Source of the DNA: Methanobrevibacter woesei
GTDB lineage: Archaea; Methanobacteriota; Methanobacteria; Methanobacteriales; Methanobacteriaceae
Length of the DNA stretch: 64,000 nucleotides
Direction: 5' to 3'
NCBI RefSeq assembly: GCF_003111605.1
Contig: NZ_MZGU01000004.1
Location: 372,001-436,000 of the forward strand
Below, piece after piece: positions 1 to 9,110 of the stretch. How positions within the stretch are numbered: the stretch's first letter is position 1; the number at the start of each line of letters is the position of its first letter. The position numbers and the translations under genes were made by a program. Under the pieces are notes generated by a model. That model did not search any database, was not told the DNA's origin, and worked only from the letters and a program-made list of their open reading frames with translations.

Positions 1-489
1 ACCACCTGCAGAAGCTTTTACAATTACTGGATAACCAATTTGTCTAGCTATCTCTTTAGCTTCTTCAATATCACTGACTCCTTCAGGTGTACCTTCAATT
101 ACAGGTACTCCTGCTTTTTTCATGAGATTTTTAGAAGTAATTTTATCTCCCATTTCATGGATAACTTTACCACTTGGCCCAATAAGTTTTATTCCATTTT
201 TTTCACATTCTTCACCTAATTTAGGATTTTCAGCTAAAAATCCATAACCTGGGTGAATTGCATCAGCTCCAGATTCAAGAGCAATATCTATAATTTTATC
301 TATATTTAAATAAGATTTAGCTGGGGAAGGATTACCTAATGGATAACTTTCATCAGCATATTTTGTGTATAAAGAGGTCGCATCAGCATCAGAATATATA
401 GCTACACTTTCTACATCTAATTCACGACATGCACGCATAATTCTGATTGCTATTTCTCCTCTGTTTGCAATCAGTATTTTATTAAACAT
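1..489 (-). CDS. pycA: Biotin carboxylase / pyruvate carboxylase subunit A (partial)
   Basis: The reverse strand from an ATG at 489 reads MFNKILIANRGEIAIRIMRA, the classic N-terminus of biotin carboxylases. It continues through HPGYGFLAENP and IGPSGKVIHEMGDK and runs off the left edge at VIVKASAGG, the start of the ATP-grasp phosphate loop. About 163 of roughly 490 residues are visible. In Methanobacteriales this subunit works with PycB to carboxylate pyruvate to oxaloacetate for the incomplete reductive TCA route. That it is PycA and not an acetyl-CoA carboxylase subunit is inferred from lineage, because the partner gene lies outside the window. Confidence 0.9.
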   Translation of the reverse strand, partial: MFNKILIANRGEIAIRIMRACRELDVESVAIYSDADATSLYTKYADESYPLGNPSPAKSYLNIDKIIDIALESGADAIHPGYGFLAENPKLGEECEKNGIKLIGPSGKVIHEMGDKITSKNLMKKAGVPVIEGTPEGVSDIEEAKEIARQIGYPVIVKASAGG

Positions 490-559
490 CTAAAACCTCG
501 ATAATTTTTATTTAACATTAGTATATATTATTATTAATATATTAAATGTTGTTGATTTT

Positions 560-1183
560 ATGAAAAAAATAAGAAAGAAGAAACAGCTTGAAATGGCTAT
601 TCAATCTATTCCACCACATCCAAATCCAAAAGTTGAGTTGGAACAGTATTCTACACCAGCTATTATTGCTGCCGATTTATTGTGGAACGCTTATTCATTA
701 GGAGATATTGAGAATTCAGAAATTATAGATTTGGGATGTGGTACTGGTATACTTTCTATAGGTTCTCTTTTATTGGGAGCAAAAAAAGTTACTGGTGTTG
801 ATATTGATGAGGATTCACTAGCTATTGCAAGATTGAATGGTGAAAATTTAAATATTGAATTAGTTTGTTGTGATATTTCAGATTTTAATTGCTCTGATAA
901 TTGTGATGTTGTTATTCAAAATCCTCCATTTGGATCTCAAAAAAAATCTGAAAGGGGTGTAGATTTAAAATTTATTGATAAGGCAAAAGAATGCTCACCA
1001 GGAGTTATTTATTCTTTTCATATGGCTTCAACTGAAAAGTTTATAATTGATTATTTTGAGAAATCCGGTTTTGTAGTTACTCATATTTTCAGATACAAAT
1101 TTATTTTACCTAAAATTTATGATTTCCACACTAAAGAATCAAAAGAAGTGGATGTTATTGTCATACGTGCAGAAAATATTTAG
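560..1183 (+). CDS. METTL5-like RNA N6-adenine methyltransferase
   Basis: A 207-residue class I SAM-dependent methyltransferase. The SAM-binding motif I reads IIDLGCGTGILSIGSLLLGA (about residues 55-74), motif II ends in GVDIDEDSL, and the catalytic NPPFG tetrad lies near residue 121. NPPF plus the small size and archaeal setting match the METTL5 family, whose eukaryotic member makes one m6A in 18S rRNA; the archaeal substrate here is inferred. No ribosome-binding site is obvious before ATG 560, and a TATA-like tract (about 520-535) lies roughly 30 nt upstream, so the mRNA may be leaderless. It is divergent from the biotin carboxylase gene. Confidence 0.75.
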   Translation: MKKIRKKKQLEMAIQSIPPHPNPKVELEQYSTPAIIAADLLWNAYSLGDIENSEIIDLGCGTGILSIGSLLLGAKKVTGVDIDEDSLAIARLNGENLNIELVCCDISDFNCSDNCDVVIQNPPFGSQKKSERGVDLKFIDKAKECSPGVIYSFHMASTEKFIIDYFEKSGFVVTHIFRYKFILPKIYDFHTKESKEVDVIVIRAENI

Positions 1184-1357
1184 CTAATTTCCTTTGAAAA
1201 TCAATATATTTATATACTATGCAAACTATAGATTATAGTAATATATTCTATGAGTATAAATTTTGTAGTTTAAATTAAAGCTACGGATATTATAATTGAT
1301 ATAATATTTTCAAATGTATGAGTCGAATTAGTGGTAGCTATGTAAAATAGCACAATC

Positions 1358-1370
1358 TTTATATATGTTT
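1358..1370 (+). promoter_or_regulatory. TATA box for the SPOUT gene, likely leaderless
   Basis: A TTTATATATG tract is centred about 27 nt before ATG 1390. That is the archaeal TATA-to-start distance, so transcription probably begins at or next to the start codon. There is no Shine-Dalgarno sequence between the two. Confidence 0.5.
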
Positions 1371-1389
1371 TTTAACAAAAGTTATTCTA

Positions 1390-2217
1390 ATGTATAAAGA
1401 TGAGTTTTCTGTATTTATTCCAAATTCCTTTTTATCTGAATCTAAAGATATCAAGGTTCGTACCTACAAGGTAGGAATTATTGGTAGAGCTTTAGCAGTC
1501 TATCAGGTAAAAAATGTTGTTATTTATAACGATAATAAATTACCTGAAAATGAAGGAAAAGAGGATGCTGAATTTATTGCTGAAGTTTTGAATTATATGA
1601 ATACTCCTCAATATTTGAGAAAAAGAGCATTCCCTATAAAACCAGAACTAAAGCATGTAGGTATTCTTCCTCCATTAAGGACTCCTCATCACCCAACTGA
1701 TAAAAATCCGAAGGTTGATGATTTCAGATATGGTTTTACTGTAAAACGTAATAATAAAGGAACCTTTGTGGATATTGGTATGGATAAACTAGCTTTCTGC
1801 AAAGAGCAACTTACAGTTAATAAAATATTTAGCTTTAAGATTACTAAAATCGCTAAGAAAGAAGTAATAGTCACACCTGATGAACCAGATGACATTTACT
1901 GGGGGTATAATGTTATACTCTCTAATAAGAGTCTTAAAAATAGCTTAAAATTGATAAATCCAGATTTTGTTGTTGAAACTACAAGATATGGAGATTCTAT
2001 TAATTCTATTTTTGACGAATTAAGATCTAAAGTTGAAGAATATAGAAATATTGCTATTTTGTTTGGTGGCCCATATTCTTCTATCGAGGATGATGTTTCA
2101 AGTTCTAATTGGGAAAGTATTAAGCTTAATACAATTCCGAATCAAGGAACTGAGACTGTCAGAACCGAGGAAGCAGTTGTTGCTACACTTTCTTTGTTTA
2201 ACTTTATGAGATTTTAA
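1390..2217 (+). CDS. SPOUT-class RNA methyltransferase (SPOUT1/CENP-32 homolog)
   Basis: A 275-residue protein immediately upstream of the ribosomal cluster, the same position as the M. thermautotrophicus family member of known trefoil-knot structure (recalled, not searched). The N-terminal and C-terminal parts form the knot fold: the conserved tail LNTIPNQGTETVRTEEA (about residues 247-263) is the SAM-binding knot region, and ILFGGPYSS lies just before it. A central insert (about residues 100-170) looks like an OB-type RNA-binding domain. The eukaryotic relative is reported to methylate rRNA uridine; the archaeal target is unknown. It appears to be transcribed from its own promoter with no leader. 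Confidence 0.8.
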   Translation: MYKDEFSVFIPNSFLSESKDIKVRTYKVGIIGRALAVYQVKNVVIYNDNKLPENEGKEDAEFIAEVLNYMNTPQYLRKRAFPIKPELKHVGILPPLRTPHHPTDKNPKVDDFRYGFTVKRNNKGTFVDIGMDKLAFCKEQLTVNKIFSFKITKIAKKEVIVTPDEPDDIYWGYNVILSNKSLKNSLKLINPDFVVETTRYGDSINSIFDELRSKVEEYRNIAILFGGPYSSIEDDVSSSNWESIKLNTIPNQGTETVRTEEAVVATLSLFNFMRF

Positions 2218-2580
2218 TTTAGATTATTATTTCTAATTTATATTCCACTATAAATTAGCTAATTTGCTCGACTTTTTATACATTGATAATTTTTGAGGCT
2301 CTTCTCAAAATTATGCGATGCAGAATGATTTATACATTGAAAAGACTCTTCTGAGCGCTTTAATTAAATTTAACTCATACGTAGAATATATTAAATTTAA
2401 TGTTTATCTAGTTGTGATGAATATCGCAGCTATTTATTACTTAATAAGTTTATAATCTATTATAAATTTGTTAAAATCCAAAATAGCTATTATTAGCTAT
2501 TAAACTTAAAAAATAATTAATTAAAATAATTATTTACAAAAAAAATAAAGGAAATTTAAATATAATTAGGAGGTTAATTA
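2218..2580. promoter_or_regulatory. Upstream region of the ribosomal super-operon
   Basis: This 363-bp gap has no convincing ORF. It holds a 12-bp perfect direct repeat TTTATACATTGA at 2275-2286 and 2329-2340 (54 bp apart), each followed by a CTCTTCT element. A 7-bp hairpin lies at 2291-2310 (TTTTGAG/CTCAAAA). A TATA-like tract occurs near 2458-2468, and an all-A/T 9-bp hairpin lies at 2511-2535. The L3 ribosome-binding site TAGGAGGT lies about 2569-2576. The main promoter is probably the 2458 TATA; the role of the repeats is unknown. Confidence 0.5.
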
Positions 2581-3591
2581 ATGGTAAGACATCACCAGCC
2601 AAGAAAAGGTTCTGTTGCTTTTAGTCCAAGGAAAAGAGTAGCAAAAGAAACTCCAAGAATCAAATCTTGGCCACAATCTGATGAACCAAAATTATTAGGC
2701 CTTGCAGGTTATAAAGTCGGTATGACTCACACTTTAGTGACTGATACTGATAAAAACTCTCCAACTAGTGGTATGGATGTATTTACTCCAGTTACCGTAT
2801 TGGAAGTACCGCCGGTCGTAGTAATGGGTATTAGAGCATACGAAAAAACTTCACGTGGAATGAAAGTTATCACCGAAGTTCTTGCAGACAATTTAGATAA
2901 AGAACTCTCAAGGAAAATTTCTCTTCCTAAAGAGTATGATCAATCTGAAGCTATTGCAAAAATTAAAGGTGTTTTAGATAACACAGCTGATATTAAAGTT
3001 TTAGTTCACACTAATCCTAAAGTAACTAGCGTACCTAAGAAAAAACCAGACATATTTGAATGTGGTATTGGAGGAGCTACTCCTGAAGATAAATTAAATA
3101 CTGCATTAGAATTATTAGGTAATGAAGTAAGTGCAAGCGAAATCTTTAACGAAGGGGAATATGTAGATGCAATTGCAACTACTAAAGGAAAAGGATTCCA
3201 AGGTGTAGTTAAAAGATGGGGAATTAGAATTCAATATGGTAAAGCTGCTAGAAGTAGTAAAGCTAGACACGTTGGTTCTATTGGTCCATGGACTCCTAGA
3301 AGAACCATGTGGACTGTAGCACAAGCAGGTCAAATGGGATACCATAAAAGAACTGAATTCAATAAAAGGATTTTAAAAATAGCATCTAAAGATGAAGTAG
3401 ATCAAATAAATCCAGATGGTGGATTTGTTAAATATGGTCTTGTTAAAAACGACTATGTTTTAGTTAAAGGTTCACTTCCAGGTCCATCTAAAAGGTTAGT
3501 TATTCTTAGACAACCTATTAGACCTAATAATAAGGCTGAGGATGTACCTCAAATCAACTATATAAGTACAAAATCTAAACAAGGGGTATAA
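2581..3591 (+). CDS. rpl3: 50S ribosomal protein uL3
   Basis: The 336 residues start [19 protein letters not shown], the usual archaeal/eukaryal L3 start, and contain [13 protein letters not shown] and [20 protein letters not shown], the conserved loop that reaches the peptidyl transferase centre. A strong GGAGGT site precedes ATG 2581. It is the first gene of the long ribosomal operon; uL4 follows after 2 nt. Confidence 0.98.
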   Translation: MVRHHQPRKGSVAFSPRKRVAKETPRIKSWPQSDEPKLLGLAGYKVGMTHTLVTDTDKNSPTSGMDVFTPVTVLEVPPVVVMGIRAYEKTSRGMKVITEVLADNLDKELSRKISLPKEYDQSEAIAKIKGVLDNTADIKVLVHTNPKVTSVPKKKPDIFECGIGGATPEDKLNTALELLGNEVSASEIFNEGEYVDAIATTKGKGFQGVVKRWGIRIQYGKAARSSKARHVGSIGPWTPRRTMWTVAQAGQMGYHKRTEFNKRILKIASKDEVDQINPDGGFVKYGLVKNDYVLVKGSLPGPSKRLVILRQPIRPNNKAEDVPQINYISTKSKQGV

Positions 3592-3593
3592 TC

Positions 3594-4358
3594 ATGAAGG
3601 TAAACGTTTATTCTATGGAAGGGGAAGTTAAAGAGGAAATGGAACTTCCAGCTATTTTTAATGAAGAATACAGACCTGATTTAATTAAAAGAGCTGTTAT
3701 TTCTTCTCAAACTGCAAGAGTACAACCATGGGGTAATGATCCTATGGCAGGTAAAAGAACTTCAGCAAAAGGTTGGGGTTCAGGTAGAGGAACTGCTAGA
3801 GTACCTAGGATTAAAAACGGTTCCAGAGCTGCATTTGTACCAATGGCTATTGGTGGTAGACAAGCTCACCCAACAAGAGCAGAAAAAAACCATCATGAAA
3901 AAATCAACATAAAAGAAAGAAGATTTGCTATTAGATCTGCTGTTGCAGCTACTACTAACAAAGAACTTGTAGAAAAAAGAGGACATGTAACTGGTGACAT
4001 CGAACAATTACCAATTATTGTTGATGATGAACTCTCTTCTGTTAAAACTACTAAACAAACTCGTGAAATATTCCAAAACTTAGGAGTTTATGATGATATT
4101 GAACGTGCAAAAGCTAGTAAAAAAATCAGAGCAGGAAGAGGAAAAACCAGAGGACGTAAATACAAAAAAGGTAAAGGACCTCTTTTAGTTGTAGATGAAG
4201 ATAACGGTATTAGCTTAGGTGCAAGAAACCACGCTGGTGTCGATGTTGTATGTGTTGAAAACTTGAATGCTGAATTATTAGCACCAGGTACTCACCCAGG
4301 AAGACTCACTATCTTTACTAAATCAGCAGTTGAAAAATTAGGAGGTTTATTCCAATAA
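3594..4358 (+). CDS. rpl4: 50S ribosomal protein uL4
   Basis: 254 residues with the L4 exit-tunnel loop: [20 protein letters not shown] (about residues 64-83) followed by GGRQAHPTR. It has the archaeal length and lies 2 nt downstream of uL3, ahead of uL23 as in other archaeal S10 clusters. Confidence 0.97.
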   Translation: MKVNVYSMEGEVKEEMELPAIFNEEYRPDLIKRAVISSQTARVQPWGNDPMAGKRTSAKGWGSGRGTARVPRIKNGSRAAFVPMAIGGRQAHPTRAEKNHHEKINIKERRFAIRSAVAATTNKELVEKRGHVTGDIEQLPIIVDDELSSVKTTKQTREIFQNLGVYDDIERAKASKKIRAGRGKTRGRKYKKGKGPLLVVDEDNGISLGARNHAGVDVVCVENLNAELLAPGTHPGRLTIFTKSAVEKLGGLFQ

Positions 4359-4379
4359 TTTGGAAAATAGGTGATTATT

Positions 4380-4640
4380 ATGGATTCATACTCAATTATT
4401 ATTAAACCTCATGTTACTGAAAAAACCATGAATTTAATTGATCAAAACAATGAAATTGCTTTTGTTGTAAGTCGTAAAGCAAACAAAAATTCAATTAAAG
4501 CTGCTTTCGAAGATTTATACGAAGAAAAAGTCGAAAGAGTAAACACTCATATTACTCCTCGTGGTGAAAAAGTAGCATACATTAAACTTGTTGAACCAGA
4601 AATGGCAGAAGAAGTAGCTGTCAAAATAGGTGTATTCTAA
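4380..4640 (+). CDS. rpl23: 50S ribosomal protein uL23
   Basis: 86 residues, MDSYSIIIKPHVTEKTM at the N-terminus, a typical archaeal L23 that docks SRP and other factors at the tunnel exit. An in-frame GTG at 4371 lies inside the ribosome-binding site AGGTGAT (4369-4375), so ATG 4380 is the better start, with a spacing of 4 nt. Confidence 0.96.
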   Translation: MDSYSIIIKPHVTEKTMNLIDQNNEIAFVVSRKANKNSIKAAFEDLYEEKVERVNTHITPRGEKVAYIKLVEPEMAEEVAVKIGVF

Positions 4641-4652
4641 GGAGGAATTTGA

Positions 4653-5378
4653 ATGGGAAAACGATTAATAATTCAAAGAAGAGGTAGAGGAACTCCTACT
4701 CATCGTGTTGCTTCTCATCGTTTCAAAGATAAGATTAGATACAGATCTTATGATGCATTAGAAAAAGAAGGCAGTATCAAAGGTATTGTAACTGATATTG
4801 TACACGATCCTGCTAGGACTGCTCCTATTGCTGAAGTTAAATTCGAAAATGGTGAAAAGAAATTTATATTAGCACCTGAAAGCATTCAAATTGATGATGA
4901 AATTGAATGTGGTATTTCTGCTCCTATTAAATTTGGTAACACTTTACCACTTGCTGAAATTCCAGAAGGAACTCCTATCTATGATATTGAAAACACTCCA
5001 GGGGATGGAGGTCGTTTTGTAAGATCTTCCGGAACTTACGCTTCTTTAATTACTCACGATGCAAATCAATCTGTTGTTGAATTACCATCTGGTGAATTAA
5101 AATACTTAAATCCTAAATGCCGTGCAAGTATTGGTGTTGTAGCTGGAGGAGGAAGAAAAGAAAAACCATTCCTTAAAGCTGGTAACAAATGGCATGCTTA
5201 CAAAGCTAAAGGTAAGAAATTCATGACTGTTAGAGGAGTAGCAATGAACGCTGTAGACCACCCTCATGGAGGAGGTAACAGACAACATCCTGGACGTCCT
5301 ACTACTATTTCAAGACACGCTCCAGCAGGAAGAAAAGTTGGTTCTATTGCAGCTAGAAGAACAGGGTTAAAAAGATAG
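4653..5378 (+). CDS. rpl2: 50S ribosomal protein uL2
   Basis: 241 residues. The C-terminal AMNAVDHPHGGGNRQHPGRP (about residues 199-218) is the L2 signature that carries the histidine near the peptidyl transferase centre. It has the archaeal length, a GGAGG site before ATG 4653, and lies between uL23 and uS19. Confidence 0.98.
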   Translation: MGKRLIIQRRGRGTPTHRVASHRFKDKIRYRSYDALEKEGSIKGIVTDIVHDPARTAPIAEVKFENGEKKFILAPESIQIDDEIECGISAPIKFGNTLPLAEIPEGTPIYDIENTPGDGGRFVRSSGTYASLITHDANQSVVELPSGELKYLNPKCRASIGVVAGGGRKEKPFLKAGNKWHAYKAKGKKFMTVRGVAMNAVDHPHGGGNRQHPGRPTTISRHAPAGRKVGSIAARRTGLKR

Positions 5379-5393
5379 ATAGAAGGTGTTTCA

Positions 5394-5804
5394 TTGGCAA
5401 GAAAAATATTTAAATATAAAGGTTATACTCTTGAAGAATTACAAGATATGTCTTTAGAGGAATTAATGAAATTATTCCCTGCAAGACAAAGAAGATCTTT
5501 AAAAAGAGGATTCTTACCAAGACAACAAATTGTTTTGGATAAAATGAGAAAAATGAAAAAAGAAGGAAGTAAAGATGGTAGACCTGTTGTAATCAAAACT
5601 CATTGTAGAGACATGATTGTATTACCTGAAATGGTCGGTACCACTTTCGGTATTTACGATGGTCAAAACTTTGTTGAAGTAACTATTGAACCAGAAATGA
5701 TTGGTTGTTACTTTGGTGAATTTGCACCAACCAGAAAAATGGTTCAACATGGGGACCCAGGTATGGGAGCAACTAGATCATCTATGTTTGTACCACTTAA
5801 ATAA
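5394..5804 (+). CDS. rps19: 30S ribosomal protein uS19
   Basis: 136 residues starting at TTG 5394 behind AAGGTGTT. The core reads [18 protein letters not shown] and the end [20 protein letters not shown], diagnostic for S19. No ATG fits the family N-terminus, so the TTG start is well supported. Confidence 0.96.
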   Translation: MARKIFKYKGYTLEELQDMSLEELMKLFPARQRRSLKRGFLPRQQIVLDKMRKMKKEGSKDGRPVVIKTHCRDMIVLPEMVGTTFGIYDGQNFVEVTIEPEMIGCYFGEFAPTRKMVQHGDPGMGATRSSMFVPLK

Positions 5805-5816
5805 GGAGATTAGATC

Positions 5817-6281
5817 ATGGCTAATAAATATGCTTATAATAAAGAAGGAAATGAAGCAAAAACAGCACGTGCTATGGCTAAATCTCTTAAGATTTCTCCT
5901 AAACACTGTGTTGAAATTTGTAATGCAATTAGAGGAATGGATGTTTCTAAAGCAAAAGCATACTTAGAAGATGTAATTGATATGAAACAATCAGTTCCTT
6001 TCAAAAGACACAACAAAAAAGTTGGTCACAGAAAAGGACAAAAAGGTTGGCCTAGTGGAAGATACCCTGTAAAAGCAGCAGCTGAAGTATTAAAAGTTTT
6101 AGTAAATGCTGAAGCTAATGCTGAATACAAAGGTATGGACACTGAAAAACTTGTTATTGAACATATCTCAAGTCATAGAGGAGTTGTAATTAGAGGAGCT
6201 ATCCCAAGAGCATTTGGTAGAGTTACTCCTTTCAACACACCAACTACCCATATTCAAATAGTCGTACAGGAGGCTAACTAA
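5817..6281 (+). CDS. rpl22: 50S ribosomal protein uL22
   Basis: 154 residues, archaeal L22, with the tunnel hairpin region [19 protein letters not shown] (about residues 117-135). AAGGAGAT precedes ATG 5817. The stop codon shares one base with the start of uS3, suggesting translational coupling. Confidence 0.96.
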   Translation: MANKYAYNKEGNEAKTARAMAKSLKISPKHCVEICNAIRGMDVSKAKAYLEDVIDMKQSVPFKRHNKKVGHRKGQKGWPSGRYPVKAAAEVLKVLVNAEANAEYKGMDTEKLVIEHISSHRGVVIRGAIPRAFGRVTPFNTPTTHIQIVVQEAN

Positions 6282-7042
6282 TGATAGAAAAAGATTTTGT
6301 CACTGAAGGCCTTAGAAGAACCAGAATTGACGAATACTTAGAAAAAGAACTCGAAAGAGCTGGATACGGTGGTATGGATGTACAAATTACACCTTTAGGT
6401 ACCATGGTTGTTGTTTACGCAGAAAGACCTGGTATGGTTATTGGTAGAGGTGGAAAAAACGTAAGAGCTATCACCAACACTCTTAAAAATGAATTCGGAT
6501 TAGATAATCCTCAAATTGAAGTTAAAGAGGTTGATGTGCCTGAACTTAACCCTAAAATCATGGCTTACAAAATAGCTAACATGTTACAAAGGGGTATGCA
6601 TTTCAGAAGAGTAGCTTATTCAACTATCCGTAGAATTATGGGTGCTGGAGCACAAGGTGTAGAAGTAACTATCTCTGGTAAAATTAGAGGTTCTAGATCT
6701 GCTGTAGCTAAATTTGTTGAAGGTTACATCAAAAAATGTGGTGAACCATCCATCAGATTTGTAGAAGAAGGATTTGCTACAGTTCAATTAAAACCTGGTG
6801 TTTTAGGTATTTATGTAAGAATTATGCCTCCAGAAACTGTATTACCTGATTCTGTTGAAATTCTCCCACCTAAAATGGAAGTAATCGAAGATGGTGAAGT
6901 AGTCGAAAGTGAAGAACTCGCTGAAGATGAAGAAATCATCGAAGATGAAATTGTGGAAGAAGTTGAGGATCTTGATGAATTAGAAGAAATTGAAGATCTT
7001 GAAGAAGTTGAAGAAGATCTTGAAGAAAATGAGGATAATTAA
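6281..7042 (+). CDS. rps3: 30S ribosomal protein uS3 with long acidic tail
   Basis: 253 residues. The KH domain shows GMVIGRGGKNVRAI (about residues 53-66), and the S3 C-terminal domain contains AYSTIRRIMGAGAQGVEVTI. From about residue 206 to the end the protein is an almost uninterrupted Glu/Asp-rich tail encoded by repeated GAAGA/GATCTTGAAGAA units. Acidic tails occur in Methanobacteriales S3, but this one is long. The start overlaps the uL22 stop. Confidence 0.97.
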   Translation: MIEKDFVTEGLRRTRIDEYLEKELERAGYGGMDVQITPLGTMVVVYAERPGMVIGRGGKNVRAITNTLKNEFGLDNPQIEVKEVDVPELNPKIMAYKIANMLQRGMHFRRVAYSTIRRIMGAGAQGVEVTISGKIRGSRSAVAKFVEGYIKKCGEPSIRFVEEGFATVQLKPGVLGIYVRIMPPETVLPDSVEILPPKMEVIEDGEVVESEELAEDEEIIEDEIVEEVEDLDELEEIEDLEEVEEDLEENEDN

Positions 7043-7087
7043 ATATTGTTTTTTAAAATTTAATTATTTCATACGCGAGATGGAACA

Positions 7088-7294
7088 ATGGCGATTTTAA
7101 GAAGTAAAGAAATTTGGGACATGGAAGTTGATGAGATTCAAGAAAAATTAGTTGAACTCAAAGCTGAATTATCCAAAAATATTTCTAAAAGTGCAGCTGC
7201 AGGTGTTAACGAAAACCCTGGAAAAATTAGAGAATTGAAAAGAACAATTGCTCGTGTTCTTACAATATTGAATGAAAAACAGAAGGAGAATTAA
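7088..7294 (+). CDS. rpl29: 50S ribosomal protein uL29
   Basis: 68 residues, two predicted helices, MAILRSKEIWDMEVDEIQEK then NPGKIRELKRTIARVLTI, a typical L29. It is followed directly by the aIF1-like gene. Confidence 0.96.
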   Translation: MAILRSKEIWDMEVDEIQEKLVELKAELSKNISKSAAAGVNENPGKIRELKRTIARVLTILNEKQKEN

Positions 7295-7633
7295 ATGTCA
7301 AAAATCTGTGAAGTATGTGGGCTTCCCGAAGAACTTTGCGTATGTGAAGAAATAGCACGTGAAGTTCAAACTGTTAAAGTTTATACTGTTAGAAGAAGAT
7401 TCGGAAAACTCATGACTATTATCGAAGGTATAGATGAGCACGATATTGATATCAAAGAACTTACTAAAACTCTAAAAGCAAAATGTGCTTGTGGAGGTAC
7501 TTCTAAAAACAGTCAAATAGAACTTCAAGGAGATCACAAAGTTAAAGTTAAAGAAGTTTTATCTGACATGGGTTTTTCCTCTGATACAATTGAAATTCGT
7601 GAATCTAAGAAAAACAATAAAAGAAGGAGATAA
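7295..7633 (+). CDS. SUI1-family translation initiation factor (aIF1-like)
   Basis: 112 residues. An N-terminal Cys cluster (C5, C8, C15, C17) precedes a SUI1 domain with RRRFGKLMTIIEGID and KAKCACGGTSKN...IELQGDHKVKVKEVL, the eIF1/YciH fold that binds the 30S P site and monitors start codon selection. ATG 7295 abuts the uL29 stop. The gene commonly sits here in methanogen ribosomal clusters. Whether it is the sole aIF1 of the organism cannot be told from this window. Confidence 0.88.
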   Translation: MSKICEVCGLPEELCVCEEIAREVQTVKVYTVRRRFGKLMTIIEGIDEHDIDIKELTKTLKAKCACGGTSKNSQIELQGDHKVKVKEVLSDMGFSSDTIEIRESKKNNKRRR

Positions 7634-7718
7634 GTTCTCATCTTTTGATAATGTAATTCAATAATTTTTTGTAATTTTTCTGCATGAATTATTATAGAAA
7701 TAATTTCATTTATGAGAG
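7634..7718 (+). promoter_or_regulatory. Folded spacer upstream of rnp1
   Basis: An 85-nt spacer inside the operon. CTCATCT at 7637-7643 is a perfect complement of AGATGAG at 7717-7723, which covers the rnp1 start region. Between them ATGAATTATT (7684-7693) pairs with AATAATTTCAT (7699-7709) with one bulged base. It may control rnp1 translation. Confidence 0.4.
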
Positions 7719-8015
7719 ATGAGTATGATAACTGCAAAAAACTTAGTTCATCATGAATTTATCGGATTAAAAGTTAATGTTACTAGCTTAACTGATAAAT
7801 CTCTCAATTTAAATGGAATTGTTATAGATGAGACAAAAAATACCATTAAAATTGAAGTAAATAAGGGAAATGGGATATATGTTGAGAAATTAATTCCAAA
7901 AAGAAATTCAATGTTTCAATTTGAAATTCCAAGTGGAGAGATAGTTGAAATTAATGGTAATATTTTGTCAATTCGTCCTGAAGATAGAATAAAAAAAAGA
8001 TTTAAAAAAATATAA
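7719..8015 (+). CDS. rnp1: RNase P protein component 1 (Rpp29/Pop4)
   Basis: 98 residues with [34 protein letters not shown] and [17 protein letters not shown], the Sm-like Rpp29 fold. It binds RNase P RNA with Rpp21 for tRNA 5' processing. Two ATGs are possible, 7719 and 7725; neither has a clean ribosome-binding site, and both lie in the proposed leader helix. Position between the aIF1-like gene and uS17 is conserved in euryarchaea. Confidence 0.92.
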   Translation: MSMITAKNLVHHEFIGLKVNVTSLTDKSLNLNGIVIDETKNTIKIEVNKGNGIYVEKLIPKRNSMFQFEIPSGEIVEINGNILSIRPEDRIKKRFKKI

Positions 8016-8026
8016 ATGGTGATAAT

Positions 8027-8344
8027 ATGGTTGGGCTTAATGTTCAAGAACCAGAAACTACATGTGATGATCCTAACTGCCCATTTCATGGAACTTTATC
8101 TGTAAGAGGTCAAGTTCTTGAAGGAATCGTTGTAAGTGACAAAGCTGAAAGGACAATCACTGTTGAACGTAGTTACTACAAATTCATTAAGAAATATGAA
8201 AGGTATGAAAAGAGAAAATCTAAAATCAATGTTCACAAACCTGATTGTTTAGATGTAAAAGTAGGCGATTCTGTAAAAATCGCAGAATGCAGACCTTTAA
8301 GTAAAACTAAACATTTTGTTTTAGTTGAAGTAAAAGGAGAATAA
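8027..8344 (+). CDS. rps17: 30S ribosomal protein uS17
   Basis: 105 residues of archaeal S17. [21 protein letters not shown] at the N-terminus and [22 protein letters not shown] at the end (only parts quoted by position) give the OB fold. GGTGAT (8019-8024) sets ATG 8027. Confidence 0.95.
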   Translation: MVGLNVQEPETTCDDPNCPFHGTLSVRGQVLEGIVVSDKAERTITVERSYYKFIKKYERYEKRKSKINVHKPDCLDVKVGDSVKIAECRPLSKTKHFVLVEVKGE

Positions 8345-8348
8345 GTTT

Positions 8349-8747
8349 ATGAAACCATTAACATCAAATGTAACTAAAGCATTGCCAATTGGTGCAACTC
8401 TCCAATGTGTTGACAATACTGGAGCTCGTGAAATTGAAATTATTTCTGTTAAAGGGTTCAAAGGTGTCCGTAGGAGAATTGACGTTGCTGGTGTAGGAGA
8501 TTTAGTTGTTGCTTCTGTTAAAAAAGGAACTGCAGATATGAGAAGAGAAATCGTCAACGCTGTTGTTGTAAGACAGAAAAAAGAATACAGACGTGCTGAC
8601 GGACTTCGTGTTAAATTTGAAGATAATGCAGCAGTTATCATTACTCCTGAAGGAATTTTAAAAGGATCTGAAATTAGAGGTCCTGTTGCTAAAGAAGCAG
8701 CTGACAGATGGCCTAGTGTAGGTAGTGCAGCAAGTATTTTAGTATAG
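8349..8747 (+). CDS. rpl14: 50S ribosomal protein uL14
   Basis: 132 residues, [19 protein letters not shown] and [19 protein letters not shown], ending [19 protein letters not shown], a typical L14. It lies 4 nt after uS17. Confidence 0.97.
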   Translation: MKPLTSNVTKALPIGATLQCVDNTGAREIEIISVKGFKGVRRRIDVAGVGDLVVASVKKGTADMRREIVNAVVVRQKKEYRRADGLRVKFEDNAAVIITPEGILKGSEIRGPVAKEAADRWPSVGSAASILV

Positions 8748-8755
8748 GTGAAAAA

Positions 8756-9109
8756 ATGTCAAAACAACCAAGAAAACAAAGAAAAGCCCTTTATAATGCT
8801 CCTGCTCATGCTCGTGGTAAACACTTAAGTGCTACTTTAAGTAAAGATTTAAGAGCTGACATTGGAACTAGAGCTTTACCTTTAAGAACTGGAGATAAAG
8901 TAAGAGTTCTTCGTGGAGATTTTAAAGGACATGAAGGAAAAGTTCTTGAAGTAGATTATAATAATTATAAGGTCACTGTTGAAGAAGTAACCTTAGCTAA
9001 AGCTGATGGAACTTCAGTTTTTATTCCTGTTGACCCATCTAATTTAATGATTATTAAAGCAGAGTTAGATGATAAAAGAAGAGTTAAAAACGTAAAAGGA
9101 GATAATTAA
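8756..9109 (+). CDS. rpl24: 50S ribosomal protein uL24
   Basis: 117 residues with the KOW motif [20 protein letters not shown] (about residues 46-65). It matches the archaeal L24/L26e type and nearly abuts eS4. Confidence 0.96.
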   Translation: MSKQPRKQRKALYNAPAHARGKHLSATLSKDLRADIGTRALPLRTGDKVRVLRGDFKGHEGKVLEVDYNNYKVTVEEVTLAKADGTSVFIPVDPSNLMIIKAELDDKRRVKNVKGDN

Positions 9110-9110
9110 A

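Noticed and set aside
1689-1895. Minus-strand ORF inside the SPOUT gene
   Set aside because: No ribosome-binding site, fully overlapped by a well-supported gene.
2478-2500. AATAGCTATT palindromes as a regulatory motif
   Set aside because: The same TAGCTATT string is frequent both between and inside genes (Ala-Ile codons GCT ATT), so it looks like composition.
5701-5967. 88-codon plus-strand ORF overlapping rps19 and rpl22
   Set aside because: Out of frame with both well-supported ribosomal genes and with no protein family resemblance.
6890-7042. Tandem DNA repeat at the end of rps3
   Set aside because: It stays in frame and encodes the acidic tail; treated as part of the gene.
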